Positions 32,020 through 39,739 of a DNA stretch of 64,000 nucleotides are shown here, piece after piece. Within the stretch, counting starts at the first letter, position 1. Every line of letters begins with the position of its first letter. The stretch is from JBNPEO01 sp050490315 (GTDB lineage Bacteria; Actinomycetota; Actinomycetes; Actinomycetales; Micrococcaceae). The stretch lies in the NCBI RefSeq assembly GCF_050490315.1, contig NZ_JBNPEO010000001.1, positions 620,001-684,000 of the forward strand, read 5' to 3'. The notes under the pieces are model-generated. The model worked only from the letters and a program-made list of their open reading frames with translations. It was not told the DNA's origin and did not search any database. Made by a program: the position numbers and the translations under genes.

Positions 32020-32600
32020 AAGGTTTGGGCCGGCGCCGTTCGGCGCAACCTCAGCAGCTGGTGACTGACTTCAGCGGCGTTACCGTGGAGGTCCGCCGGT
32101 CAACCCGGCGCCAGCGTACCGTCTCTGCATTTTGGGAGCAGGGAACGGCTGTGGTGGCTATTCCGGCGCACTTTACACCAGCTCAAGAGGCCGACTGGGT
32201 GCAAAAAATGGTGCCCAAGTTGCAACAGCGCGGGCAAGGACGTGGTGCAGGCGCCAAGCGTTCTCCGCGGAGCGACGATGAGTTGATGCAACGCGCCACG
32301 GAGCTGTCCAGACAGTATTTGGGGGCTAAGGCTGTGCCCTCGAGCGTGCGGTGGGTGAGTAATCAGAATTCGCGTTGGGGTTCGGCAACACCGGCGGACG
32401 GCAGTATTCGTCTGTCAGACAAGTTGCAACCCATGCCAGGCTGGGTACAGGACTACGTGATGGTGCACGAGCTGGCACATTTATTGGTGTCTTCGCACGG
32501 GCCTGTTTTTTGGCGGTTGGTGGACGCTTACCCGCATACCGAGCGAGCTAAAGCATTCCTCGAGGGTGTTGCCTTTGCCCAATCGCGGCTGCCCGCCTGA
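32016..32600 (+). CDS. YgjP-type (M48/WLM) metallopeptidase
   Basis: A 194-residue protein with zinc motif MVHELAHLLVSSHGPVFW, the HELAH-x-x...H pattern of YgjP/DUF45 and Wss1-like families, and a preceding RWVSNQNSRWGSATPADGSIRLSDKLQPMPGWVQDY region that is diagnostic for the YgjP group. The function of this group is unknown; it may process protein or DNA-protein substrates. It begins at GTG 32016, four bases inside uvrD2, and is thus coupled to a repair helicase. The N-terminal 50 residues are basic. It converges on the DUF2342 gene, separated by a 40-bp palindrome. Confidence 0.85.
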   Translation: MKGLGRRRSAQPQQLVTDFSGVTVEVRRSTRRQRTVSAFWEQGTAVVAIPAHFTPAQEADWVQKMVPKLQQRGQGRGAGAKRSPRSDDELMQRATELSRQYLGAKAVPSSVRWVSNQNSRWGSATPADGSIRLSDKLQPMPGWVQDYVMVHELAHLLVSSHGPVFWRLVDAYPHTERAKAFLEGVAFAQSRLPA

Positions 32601-32604
32601 CTGA

Positions 32605-32644
32605 CATTTGTGGTTGTTCTCAGCGCTGAGAACAACCACAAATG
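32605..32644. terminator. 40-bp perfect palindrome between convergent genes
   Basis: Arms of 20 bases (catttgtggttgttctcagc and its exact complement) abut without a spacer, filling nearly all of the 48 bases between two convergent stop codons. It would fold into a long hairpin in either transcript. It lacks a long T run, so it may act as a bidirectional transcript end or an mRNA 3' protector. Confidence 0.8.
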
Positions 32645-32648
32645 CGAA

Positions 32649-34037
32649 CTACTTTGGGGATGAATCCGGCGCCGGTTCGTCACCAGAGTCTGGCTCGTCA
32701 AAGCCGCCGGCAAGCAACTTCTCCAGCGCGTCGTCGACTTCGCTATCAGACGCTTCGGCCAGTGTGCGTCGAGCGGCAAAACCTGTGGGATCATCAAGGT
32801 CCTCGGCAGTCGGCAGCAAATCTGGGTGTTTCCAAATAGCGTCGCGGCCTTCCACGCCGCGTTCGTCCTTGAGCGAAGACCACAAGGCGGCAGCCTCGCG
32901 CAGTCGCCGCGGACGGAGTTCAAGGCCCACGAGCGAAGCAAAAGCGTGCTCGGCCGGACCACCCGTTGCCCGGCGACGACGAGCCGTCTCGCGCAGGGCC
33001 GCAGCGGAAGGCAACACATTGTGGGTTGCGGCAGCGGTGAGCTCGTCCACCCAACCCTCAACCAGCGCCAAAGCGGTTTCGAGCTTAGCGAGGGCTTGTT
33101 CCTGCGCAGGCGTTCGCTGCGGCATAAAGACGCCTTGCGAGAGCGCTTCTTGGATGCCTTCAGGATTCGAAGGATCAAGCTCGCGGGCTAGCTCTTCGAT
33201 GCGTGAAGTGTCGATGTGGATGCCGCGTGCGTATTCCTCAATGGCACCCAGCAAATGGCCGCGCAACCACGGGACGTGCACAAACAGGCGGGCGTGTGCG
33301 GCTTCTCGAACCGCCAAGAATAAACGAATGTCGCCTTCAGGCAGCTCCAAGCCCTCACCAAATTTGGTCACGTTGGCCGGGAGTAGAGCCATTTCTAGGT
33401 CAGCCAGGGGGACACCAACGTCCGTTGAGCTCACAACTTCGGTGGAGAGCGCACCAATGGCTTGGCCCAACTGCATACCAAAAATGGCACCGCCCATGTT
33501 GTTCAGCATCGAGGATGCCCCGCCCATGGCGGACTTCATGTGTTCCGGCATCTGCTCGGTCATCGCGTTGGAGAGAGCGTTGGCAATGCTGTTAGCTACC
33601 GGTTCGGTGAGGCGCTTCCACGTCCCCATGGTCTCTTCCACCCACTCAGCGCGGGACCATGCTCGCCCAATCAGACCCGTTGACGGAAGGTCGGTGACGG
33701 CATCAAGCCAAAGCTCGGCAAGGCGCAGTGCCTCGTCCACCTCTCGGCTTTGCAGGCTAGTGACCGAAGGATCCGAAGTGCCAGCGGCCGCGCGTCGAGC
33801 ATTTTCATGGGCGAGCGTCCAGTTCACTGGCCCTTCGGCCGGTGCGCTCATCATGGCCTGCACCTGCGCGAACATCTGCTGCAGCAGGGCAGGGTCATTG
33901 GGGAGGCCCGTTGCTTTGGCAATTTCGGCAGCGTCCAACCCGTTCATGCCTTGACCGCCTAAAAGATTCGCCAGCATTTCAGCAAGCGGGTCTTGGGGTT
34001 CGTCACCATTTGAAGGGGTGTTGGGATTCGAGGTCAT
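32649..34037 (-). CDS. DUF2342 family zinc-dependent metalloprotease-like protein
   Basis: A 462-residue soluble protein of the DUF2342 group (TIGR03624, described as a putative hydrolase/zinc-dependent metalloprotease and named in connection with F420-producing actinobacteria). Recognised from LAEMLANLLGGQGM, LWLDAVTDLPSTGLIGRAWSRAEWVEETM, GGAIFGMQLGQAIGALSTEVVSSTDVG, and REAAHARLFVHVPWLRGHLLGAIEEYARGIHID. Function is unproven. ATG 34037 with ggcgga upstream is chosen; an upstream extension is in a region lacking support. The last 50 residues are acidic (DEPAPDS). It is divergent from the PDZ-Lon protease gene. A long open frame on the opposite strand is a shadow. Confidence 0.87.
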   Translation of the reverse strand: MTSNPNTPSNGDEPQDPLAEMLANLLGGQGMNGLDAAEIAKATGLPNDPALLQQMFAQVQAMMSAPAEGPVNWTLAHENARRAAAGTSDPSVTSLQSREVDEALRLAELWLDAVTDLPSTGLIGRAWSRAEWVEETMGTWKRLTEPVANSIANALSNAMTEQMPEHMKSAMGGASSMLNNMGGAIFGMQLGQAIGALSTEVVSSTDVGVPLADLEMALLPANVTKFGEGLELPEGDIRLFLAVREAAHARLFVHVPWLRGHLLGAIEEYARGIHIDTSRIEELARELDPSNPEGIQEALSQGVFMPQRTPAQEQALAKLETALALVEGWVDELTAAATHNVLPSAAALRETARRRRATGGPAEHAFASLVGLELRPRRLREAAALWSSLKDERGVEGRDAIWKHPDLLPTAEDLDDPTGFAARRTLAEASDSEVDDALEKLLAGGFDEPDSGDEPAPDSSPK

Positions 34038-34337
34038 GGCTCCGCCGATCTGTTTTCGAGCTGCTTCGACCTTCACCGTACTCCGGCGCACTGCTGCGTG
34101 TCTGCCAGCGAGCGGCCGGTTTCGCTATAGGCAAATATGCTGGGCTCCAGACTGTGAATGTCCATGGAATATGCCGTGAGCTGGCCTGTGTGAAGTCACC
34201 GGCGGCCCAACAATTCATGAGCACCGCGTAATCTGTTCACAACACTCCTCGCGTCCGGGTACACCTCTATGATCCGCAGCGGTCAGCAGCGGGGCAGGTA
34301 AAAACACAGAGTTAAAGTTTCGCCAGGGAAAGGCCCC
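34038..34337. other. 300-base divergent intergenic region
   Basis: Between the DUF2342 and PDZ-Lon genes. It must hold two divergent promoters. A taatct near 34229 and a run aaacacagagttaaagt before the PDZ-Lon ribosome site (agggaaagg) are the only suggestive strings. No RNA gene, repeat or conserved open frame is seen. Confidence 0.4.
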
Positions 34338-35447
34338 ATGACACAGCTGAGTAATCACCTTGATGCTCCGGACGCCAACAATGCTCCGTACACCAAGCGG
34401 GACCGCAGGTTTACGGCCATGTTGGTGACCGGCGCAGTGGCGGTTGTGTTGGGCATCGTCGCGGCAGTGGTACCAGTGCCTTACGTGGTGGAATCGCCAG
34501 GCCCCACCTTTAATACCCTCGGTAAAGATGGCACCAAATCGGTCATTTCAGTCACCGGTCACGAGTCTTACCCCACCTCTGGAAACCTCAACCTGACCAC
34601 CGTCTACGTCAGCGGCGGCCCCAACGGTCCGGTATCGATCTTGGAAGCCTTGCAAGCTTGGTTGGATCCAGCCAAAGCTGTGTACCCGCAGGAAATGATC
34701 TACCCCTCCGGCGTCACGAAAGAGCAGTCGGACCAAGAAAGTGCCGTGGCCATGTCCACCTCACAAGAAAATGCGACGGCGGCCGCACTCTCTGAGCTGG
34801 CGATCACCTATAAGCAAAACTTGATTGTTGCTGGGTTCTCGGAAAACTCGCCTTCGCAATCAAAACTGGCGGTGGGGGATCAACTGCTCAGCGTTGACGG
34901 TCACAACGTGACCACCCTGAAAGTTGTGCAAGACGCGCTGGCAGCCGGCGCCGGAATGCCAGCAACCGTCGTCGTACTTCGCGGCGGAAAAAATGTCACA
35001 GCTCAAGTGACGCCAACCCGCAATTCTGAGGGCCGCTACCTGCTGGGCATTGGGCTTGAGTACAAGTTCACGTTCCCCTTTGACGTGAAGTTCAGTCTGG
35101 ACCAGGTCGGTGGGCCAAGCGCCGGAATGATGTTTGCGCTTGGCCTGATTGACACCATCACCCCGGGCGAGCTGACTGGCGGGAAATTCGTCGCCGGCAC
35201 CGGAACCATCACCCCGGACGGCAAAGTGGGCGCGATCGGCGGAATTGCCCAGAAGATGCACGGCGCTCGCGACCAAGGCGCAACGCTGTTTTTGGCACCG
35301 GCAGCAAACTGCAATGACGTTGTGGGGCACGTCCCGGATGGGCTCCAAGTGGTCAAGGTCGAGACCTTGGCTGAGGCGCGGGACGCAGTTCGACTTGCTG
35401 GAGAAGGTAAGGACACTTCCGCTTTGCCAAGTTGCTCAGCGAACTAG
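34338..35447 (+). CDS. Membrane-anchored PDZ-Lon (YlbL-type) protease
   Basis: A 369-residue protein with one N-terminal membrane helix (about residues 27-52, ending VVPVPYVVESPGPTFNTLG), a PDZ domain (NSPSQSKLAVGDQLLSVDGHNVTTLKVVQDAL) and a C-terminal Lon-type proteolytic domain. The catalytic Ser lies in GGPSAGMMFALGLID and the Lys in GAIGGIAQKMHGARDQGA, the Ser-Lys dyad. YlbL-like proteins sit in the membrane with the protease outside; in Bacillus one removes a cell-division inhibitor, which is family knowledge only. Start ATG 34338 has an agggaaagg site. UPF0182 follows 118 bases downstream, as in mycobacteria. Confidence 0.92.
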   Translation: MTQLSNHLDAPDANNAPYTKRDRRFTAMLVTGAVAVVLGIVAAVVPVPYVVESPGPTFNTLGKDGTKSVISVTGHESYPTSGNLNLTTVYVSGGPNGPVSILEALQAWLDPAKAVYPQEMIYPSGVTKEQSDQESAVAMSTSQENATAAALSELAITYKQNLIVAGFSENSPSQSKLAVGDQLLSVDGHNVTTLKVVQDALAAGAGMPATVVVLRGGKNVTAQVTPTRNSEGRYLLGIGLEYKFTFPFDVKFSLDQVGGPSAGMMFALGLIDTITPGELTGGKFVAGTGTITPDGKVGAIGGIAQKMHGARDQGATLFLAPAANCNDVVGHVPDGLQVVKVETLAEARDAVRLAGEGKDTSALPSCSAN

Positions 35448-35516
35448 ACTGACGGTGTGGGAACTTAGCGGGCTCTTGGCTCGTGCCATAAGTACCCGAA
35501 TTATCATCACCGCTTG

Positions 35517-35536
35517 TTGCGCGCGGCCGCGCGCAA
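35517..35536. repeat. 20-bp GC-rich perfect palindrome
   Basis: TTGCGCGCGG followed directly by its complement, between the PDZ-Lon stop and the UPF0182 start. A possible transcript end or protein site; no T run follows. Confidence 0.55.
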
Positions 35537-35565
35537 GGCACTCACATCACTAAGAGGTAGCTAGC

Positions 35566-38500
35566 TTGTCTAGAGACGCCAGCCCCGCAGGTCCCGCATA
35601 TCAACGCGCGCGAAGGGGGGCTCTAGTTCCCACCCTCATTGTTGTTGCGGTGCTGGTAGTGGCATTTATCTTCTTCGCCAATATCTGGACTGACGTTTTG
35701 TGGTATCAGCAATTGGGATTCATTTCCGTATTTTTGACCGAGAATATCTCCCGCATCCTGACCTTCTTGGTGGGGTTCGCGCTGATGTTCTTGGCAGTGT
35801 TTTTCTCGATCCGCATTGCTTACCGGTCACGCCCGGTCTACGCGCCTGATTCGAGCATTCAGGACAATCTGAACCGCTACCAGGCACAGCTGGAACCCAT
35901 CCGCCGGGCAGTGATGATTGGTGTTCCTGCACTCTTTGGACTGTTTGCCGGTAGTGCTGCAGCGGCTCAATGGCAGCGCGTTTTGATGTTTATCAACCAA
36001 GTTCCCTTTGGTCAGCAAGATCCGCAGTTCCACTTGGATATTAGTTTTTACCTCATGACACTGCCGTTCTTGGGCTTTTTAGTGGGTTTTTTGATCAGCG
36101 TTGTGGTCATCTCCACGATTGCCGGACTCCTGACGCACTACTTGTATGGCGCGATTCGCCTGCAAGAACGCGGCATTTTCACCAGCCGCACAGCACAGAT
36201 TCACCTGTCCGTTGCCGGTGCGCTCTTTTTGTTGTTGCTCGCCGCGAATTTCTGGCTGGACCGTTATAGTGCAGTCCTTAATGCCAACCCGGGCCGTTGG
36301 GCTGGAGCCCTGTACGCGGACGTTTCGGCAGTAATCCCCACCAAGGCCATCTTGGCCATTGCCGCGGCGATTGTTGCTGTGCTCTTTATTGTGGCCGCAG
36401 TCATTGGCCGCTGGCGTTTGCCGGTGATCGGTACAGCCATGTTGATCATCACCGCAATCCTGGCCGGCGGCATCTACCCGTGGGCAATTCAGCAATTCCA
36501 GGTACGGCCCTCTGAGCGGACCTTGGAAAAGGCATATATCCAACGCAACATCGAGATGACCCGTTCGGCCTACGGCCTGGATAAGGTCTCCGTTAAGCCG
36601 TACAACGCCACCACGACGGCGACTGCCGGAGCTTTGCGCGGCGACGCCGAGACGGCTGCAAGTATCCGGCTTCTAGACCCCAACCTGATTTCTTCGGCAT
36701 TTAGCCAGCTTGAGCAATACCGCCCGTACTACCAGTTCCCGCAGACGCTGAACGTTGACCGCTACAAGATCGATGGCAAGGTTCAAGACACCGTCATTGC
36801 CGTGCGTGAGCTGAACCCCAGCGGTTTGAACGCCTCACAGCAGACTTGGTACAACCAGCACATCGTCTACACCCACGGTTACGGTGTAGTGGCCGCCAAG
36901 GGCAACAAATTCACCTCAGACGGCAAGCCGGAATTTTTGCAGTATGGCATTCCTTCCACGGGTGTTTTGGGCAATGACACGAGCTACCAGCCGCGAATCT
37001 ACTTTGGCGAAAACTCGCCCAGCTACTCGATTGTTGGAGCCCCTGAAGGCGCCCCGAACCGCGAGCAAGACCGGCCTGCTGGCCGCGAAGGTACTAGTGA
37101 AACCCTCAATACCTTTGATGGAAATGGTGGTCCCAACGTAGGTAACTGGTTCAACAAACTGCTTTACGCTGTGAAGTTCCAGTCCTCCGACTTGCTGCTC
37201 TCTGACGGTGTTAATGAGCAGTCGCAGATCCTGTATGACCGCACACCTCGCGAACGTGTTCAGAAGGTTGCACCGTATTTGACGATTGATGGGAATGCTT
37301 ACCCGGCCGTCATTGATGGTCGTGTGAAGTGGATTGTGGACGGGTACACCACCAGCCCGTACTTCCCGTACTCCCAGCAGCAAGAGTTGGACTCCGCTAC
37401 CCGCGATTCCCAGACTGCAGCCGGCCGTGTTGCGGCTCTCCCGGGTGAGTCCGTGAACTACATACGAAACTCAGTCAAGGCAACCGTTGACGCATACGAT
37501 GGCTCAGTGGATTTGTATGCCTGGGATGATCAGGATCCCGTACTGAAGACGTGGCAGAAAGTTTTCCCCACCACTGTGAAGCCGTACTCGGAGATGTCTG
37601 CTGATCTAATGAGTCACGTCCGCTACCCAGAGGATCTGTTTAAGGTTCAGCGTGAGCTTTTGGGACGCTACCACGTAACGGATCCGGATAGCTTCTACAC
37701 CAACAACGATGCGTGGTCCACACCGAATGATCCCACCGTCAAGGATCCAGCCAACCAGGTCAAGCAGCCGCCTTACTACATGTCACTGCAAGTGCCTGGT
37801 GAAACCGGAACAGCTTTCCGTCTCACCAGCACGTTTATCCCTCAGGTGGTTGGAGACAGCGCACGTAACGTTCTGTACGGCTTCCTCTCGGCTAATTCTG
37901 ATGCCGGTTCCACCAAGGGGGTGAAGGCAGAAAGCTACGGCAAGCTGCAATTGCTGGAGCTGCCCACGGATACCCAAGTCACCGGGCCGGGCCAGGCACA
38001 AAACCGCTTTGACTCAGACCCCACCGTTTCCCAAGCCTTAAACCTTTTGCGTCAAGGCGCCTCCGAGGTGCTCAACGGAAACCTACTGACTCTGCCGGTG
38101 GGTGGTGGTTTGCTCTATGTCCAGCCGGTGTACTTGAAGTCAACAGGTAGCACCGCGTACCCCACCTTGCAGCGAGTTCTTGTTGCTTTCGGTGACAAGA
38201 TTGGTTTTGCTCCGACCCTGGACGCTGCCCTAGATCAGCTCTTCGGCGGTGACTCTGGTGCAACAGCGGGGGATGCTACGAACAACGGTAAGACACCCAC
38301 CGCGCCGGGGACATCAGGAACAACTACCAATCCCAACGCGGATCCCAAGGGGGATCTGAAGGCTGCTCTTGATGAAGCCAATAAGGCTATTCAGGATGGT
38401 CAAGCTGCGTTGAAGTCCGGCGACTTCGCAGCCTATGGCGAGCAGCAAAAGAAGTTGGACGCGGCGCTGAAGAAGGCCATGGACGCTGAGGCTAAGCTCG

Positions 38501-38595
38501 ACCCAGCCGCCGCTGCAACTTCGACGGCGAGCCCTAGCGCATCACCGTCGGCCACGCCGTCGGACTCTGCGTCACCGTCACCAAGTAACAAGTAG
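35566..38595 (+). CDS. UPF0182 family integral membrane protein
   Basis: A 1009-residue protein with about seven N-terminal membrane helices (residues 15-315) and a large extracytoplasmic domain. It matches UPF0182 by ANIWTDVLWYQQLGF, EFHLDISFYLMTLPFL-like QFHLDISFYLMTLPFLGF, ERTLEKAYIQRNIEMTRSAYGLD, and the later YPEDLFKVQRELLGRYHV and GKLQLLELP. Function is not established. The C-terminal 120 residues hold a Lys/Ala-rich helix and a Ser/Pro/Thr tail (ASPSASPSATPSD) typical of surface linkers. It starts at TTG 35566 with aagaggt upstream. Two initiator tRNA genes follow. Confidence 0.92.
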   Translation: MSRDASPAGPAYQRARRGALVPTLIVVAVLVVAFIFFANIWTDVLWYQQLGFISVFLTENISRILTFLVGFALMFLAVFFSIRIAYRSRPVYAPDSSIQDNLNRYQAQLEPIRRAVMIGVPALFGLFAGSAAAAQWQRVLMFINQVPFGQQDPQFHLDISFYLMTLPFLGFLVGFLISVVVISTIAGLLTHYLYGAIRLQERGIFTSRTAQIHLSVAGALFLLLLAANFWLDRYSAVLNANPGRWAGALYADVSAVIPTKAILAIAAAIVAVLFIVAAVIGRWRLPVIGTAMLIITAILAGGIYPWAIQQFQVRPSERTLEKAYIQRNIEMTRSAYGLDKVSVKPYNATTTATAGALRGDAETAASIRLLDPNLISSAFSQLEQYRPYYQFPQTLNVDRYKIDGKVQDTVIAVRELNPSGLNASQQTWYNQHIVYTHGYGVVAAKGNKFTSDGKPEFLQYGIPSTGVLGNDTSYQPRIYFGENSPSYSIVGAPEGAPNREQDRPAGREGTSETLNTFDGNGGPNVGNWFNKLLYAVKFQSSDLLLSDGVNEQSQILYDRTPRERVQKVAPYLTIDGNAYPAVIDGRVKWIVDGYTTSPYFPYSQQQELDSATRDSQTAAGRVAALPGESVNYIRNSVKATVDAYDGSVDLYAWDDQDPVLKTWQKVFPTTVKPYSEMSADLMSHVRYPEDLFKVQRELLGRYHVTDPDSFYTNNDAWSTPNDPTVKDPANQVKQPPYYMSLQVPGETGTAFRLTSTFIPQVVGDSARNVLYGFLSANSDAGSTKGVKAESYGKLQLLELPTDTQVTGPGQAQNRFDSDPTVSQALNLLRQGASEVLNGNLLTLPVGGGLLYVQPVYLKSTGSTAYPTLQRVLVAFGDKIGFAPTLDAALDQLFGGDSGATAGDATNNGKTPTAPGTSGTTTNPNADPKGDLKAALDEANKAIQDGQAALKSGDFAAYGEQQKKLDAALKKAMDAEAKLDPAAAATSTASPSASPSATPSDSASPSPSNK

Positions 38596-38620
38596 AACAA
38601 CCGCTAAAACACGCGGCACA

Positions 38621-38676
38621 CCGGCTGGGAGACACAGATCACGTCACCAGGATTTGGCCTGAAGTTTCCCAGCCGG
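38621..38676. repeat. Inverted repeat between UPF0182 gene and first tRNA
   Basis: CCGGCTGGGA (38621-38630) and TCCCAGCCGG (38667-38676) are exact complements 36 bases apart. The loop is long for a terminator. The second arm enters the promoter region of the first tRNA gene. Confidence 0.5.
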
Positions 38677-38693
38677 TAGTGTTGTTCTTGCGA

Positions 38694-38770
38694 CGCGGGG
38701 TGGAGCAGTTCGGTAGCTCGCTGGGCTCATAACCCAGAGGTCACAGGTTCAAATCCTGTCCCCGCAACCA
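38694..38770 (+). tRNA. tRNA-fMet (CAT), copy 1
   Basis: 77 nucleotides including encoded CCA. The acceptor stem is CGCGGGG with CCCCGCA, so position 1 C faces A72, the unpaired end that marks initiator tRNAs. The anticodon stem-loop is CTGGG-CTCATAA-CCCAG with anticodon CAT and three G-C pairs next to the loop. T-arm AGGTTCAAATCCT. A hairpin terminator follows six bases later. Confidence 0.96.
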
Positions 38771-38775
38771 ATGAG

Positions 38776-38807
38776 AAAAACCCGGAAGATTTTCTTCCGG
38801 GTTTTTT
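38776..38807 (+). terminator. Intrinsic terminator after first tRNA
   Basis: aaaaacccggaag pairs with cttccgggttttt around a five-base loop and ends in six T. Classic rho-independent terminator. Confidence 0.93.
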
Positions 38808-38911
38808 CGCGTCTGAGCACGATTGTTCAGGGGTGGGGTTACGCCGTGGCACTTCACGGTGGCACGGCGGTAATCTGCCTGTGCTTCACTGCGGTAGACT
38901 AGTTCTTGCGA

Positions 38912-38988
38912 CGCGGGGTGGAGCAGTTCGGTAGCTCGCTGGGCTCATAACCCAGAGGTCACAGGTTCAAATCCTGTCCCCGCAACCA
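38912..38988 (+). tRNA. tRNA-fMet (CAT), copy 2
   Basis: Identical over all 77 bases to copy 1, again with C1-A72 and encoded CCA. The ten bases upstream (gttcttgcga) are also identical, and cggtag four bases further up is shared, so the duplication reaches into the promoter; TAGACT at 38895-38900 is a plausible -10. It has its own terminator. Confidence 0.96.
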
Positions 38989-38991
38989 AGG

Positions 38992-39030
38992 AAACGGCCC
39001 GGTCAGTGGAAACACTGACCGGGCCGTTTT
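38992..39030 (+). terminator. Intrinsic terminator after second tRNA
   Basis: A perfect 17-bp stem (aaacggcccggtcagtg with its complement) closes on a GAAA tetraloop and ends in TTTT. Confidence 0.93.
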
Positions 39031-39041
39031 GTTCTAACCAG

Positions 39042-39100
39042 CGCTACAAAATTGGACACTCGCGCGCCGATCCAGGCTGCGGATGTCCAAAAATGTAGCG
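39042..39100. repeat. Interrupted inverted repeat after the TetR gene
   Basis: CGCTACA-N4-TGGAC (39042-39057) and GTCCA-N4-TGTAGCG (39085-39100) mirror each other with four unmatched central bases in each arm and a 27-base gap. It may be a transcript end for the TetR operon or the remnant of a small element with terminal repeats. Confidence 0.4.
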
Positions 39101-39112
39101 AGAACCCGGGAA

Positions 39113-39739
39113 CTAGAGTGCAGGGACTGCGTCCTCGACGATTGTTTGGAGTGTGCCAGCCAGCAACGCGTGGACTTGGCTGCGAGTGAGGGTCTTGCGC
39201 AAAAGCCATTCGCGGGCGCCGCTTCGAGCCAGCTGCGCAAAAACACGGAAGAGCGCCCGGATCTCTTGCTGGTTGACGCGTCGATCAGCCAGGCCGCACG
39301 CCTCCATTAGGAGCTCAATTGACTCGTTCTCGGCTGAAATCAGGACTTCTTCAAGCTCAGGGTCCCGCCCGAGCGCCCCAGATCCCAGCGGGAGCCACGT
39401 GGAGCCGGATTTTTGCACTGAATCAAGAAACCACGTCACGGCACTGTCGATCCGCTCGGCCAGTGTGCTATTGGGCAATTGAGCCATGGCAAGCTCAGAA
39501 ACTGTTGAGCTGACTTTGATGACCTCAAGGTACAGGCCGCGCTTGTTCCCGAAATAGTGGTTGATCAGGCCGCGCGCCACGCCGGCTTCAATGGCAATGT
39601 CGGTAGCCGAGACGTCCTCGTAGGGGCGCTCATTAAACAGTCGCTGCGCGCATTCGAAGATCTGCTGCCGCCGCTCATCGGGGGAGAGGCGGCTACGGCG
39701 CTGTTCAGCAAGCGGTGCTTCGGCTGGGGTGGGGCTCAT
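39113..39739 (-). CDS. TetR family regulator of the acyl-CoA cluster
   Basis: A 208-residue TetR protein. The helix-turn-helix is RRQQIFECAQRLFNERPYEDVSATDIAIEAGVARGLINHYFGNKRGLYLEVI in two blocks, about residues 20-70. The start ATG 39739 overlaps the stop of the enoyl-CoA hydratase (TGATG), so both are made from one message. The palindrome CTATTGAC-N5-GTCAATAG in the divergent promoter of this operon is the obvious candidate operator. The ligand is likely an acyl-CoA from the pathway, by analogy with other TetR regulators in such clusters; that is inference. Confidence 0.9.
   Translation of the reverse strand: MSPTPAEAPLAEQRRSRLSPDERRQQIFECAQRLFNERPYEDVSATDIAIEAGVARGLINHYFGNKRGLYLEVIKVSSTVSELAMAQLPNSTLAERIDSAVTWFLDSVQKSGSTWLPLGSGALGRDPELEEVLISAENESIELLMEACGLADRRVNQQEIRALFRVFAQLARSGAREWLLRKTLTRSQVHALLAGTLQTIVEDAVPAL

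Noticed and set aside
32608..33954. 448-codon open frame on the plus strand opposite the DUF2342 gene
   Set aside because: Ser/Arg/Ala-rich composition with no family motifs; it mirrors the codon structure of a well-supported gene on the other strand.
38621..38676. Standard terminator for the UPF0182 gene
   Set aside because: The 36-base loop and lack of a T run do not fit an intrinsic terminator.
39031..39112. Insertion sequence ends near the tRNA genes
   Set aside because: The inverted repeat is imperfect, there is no transposase and no target duplication is visible; kept only as a weak repeat.
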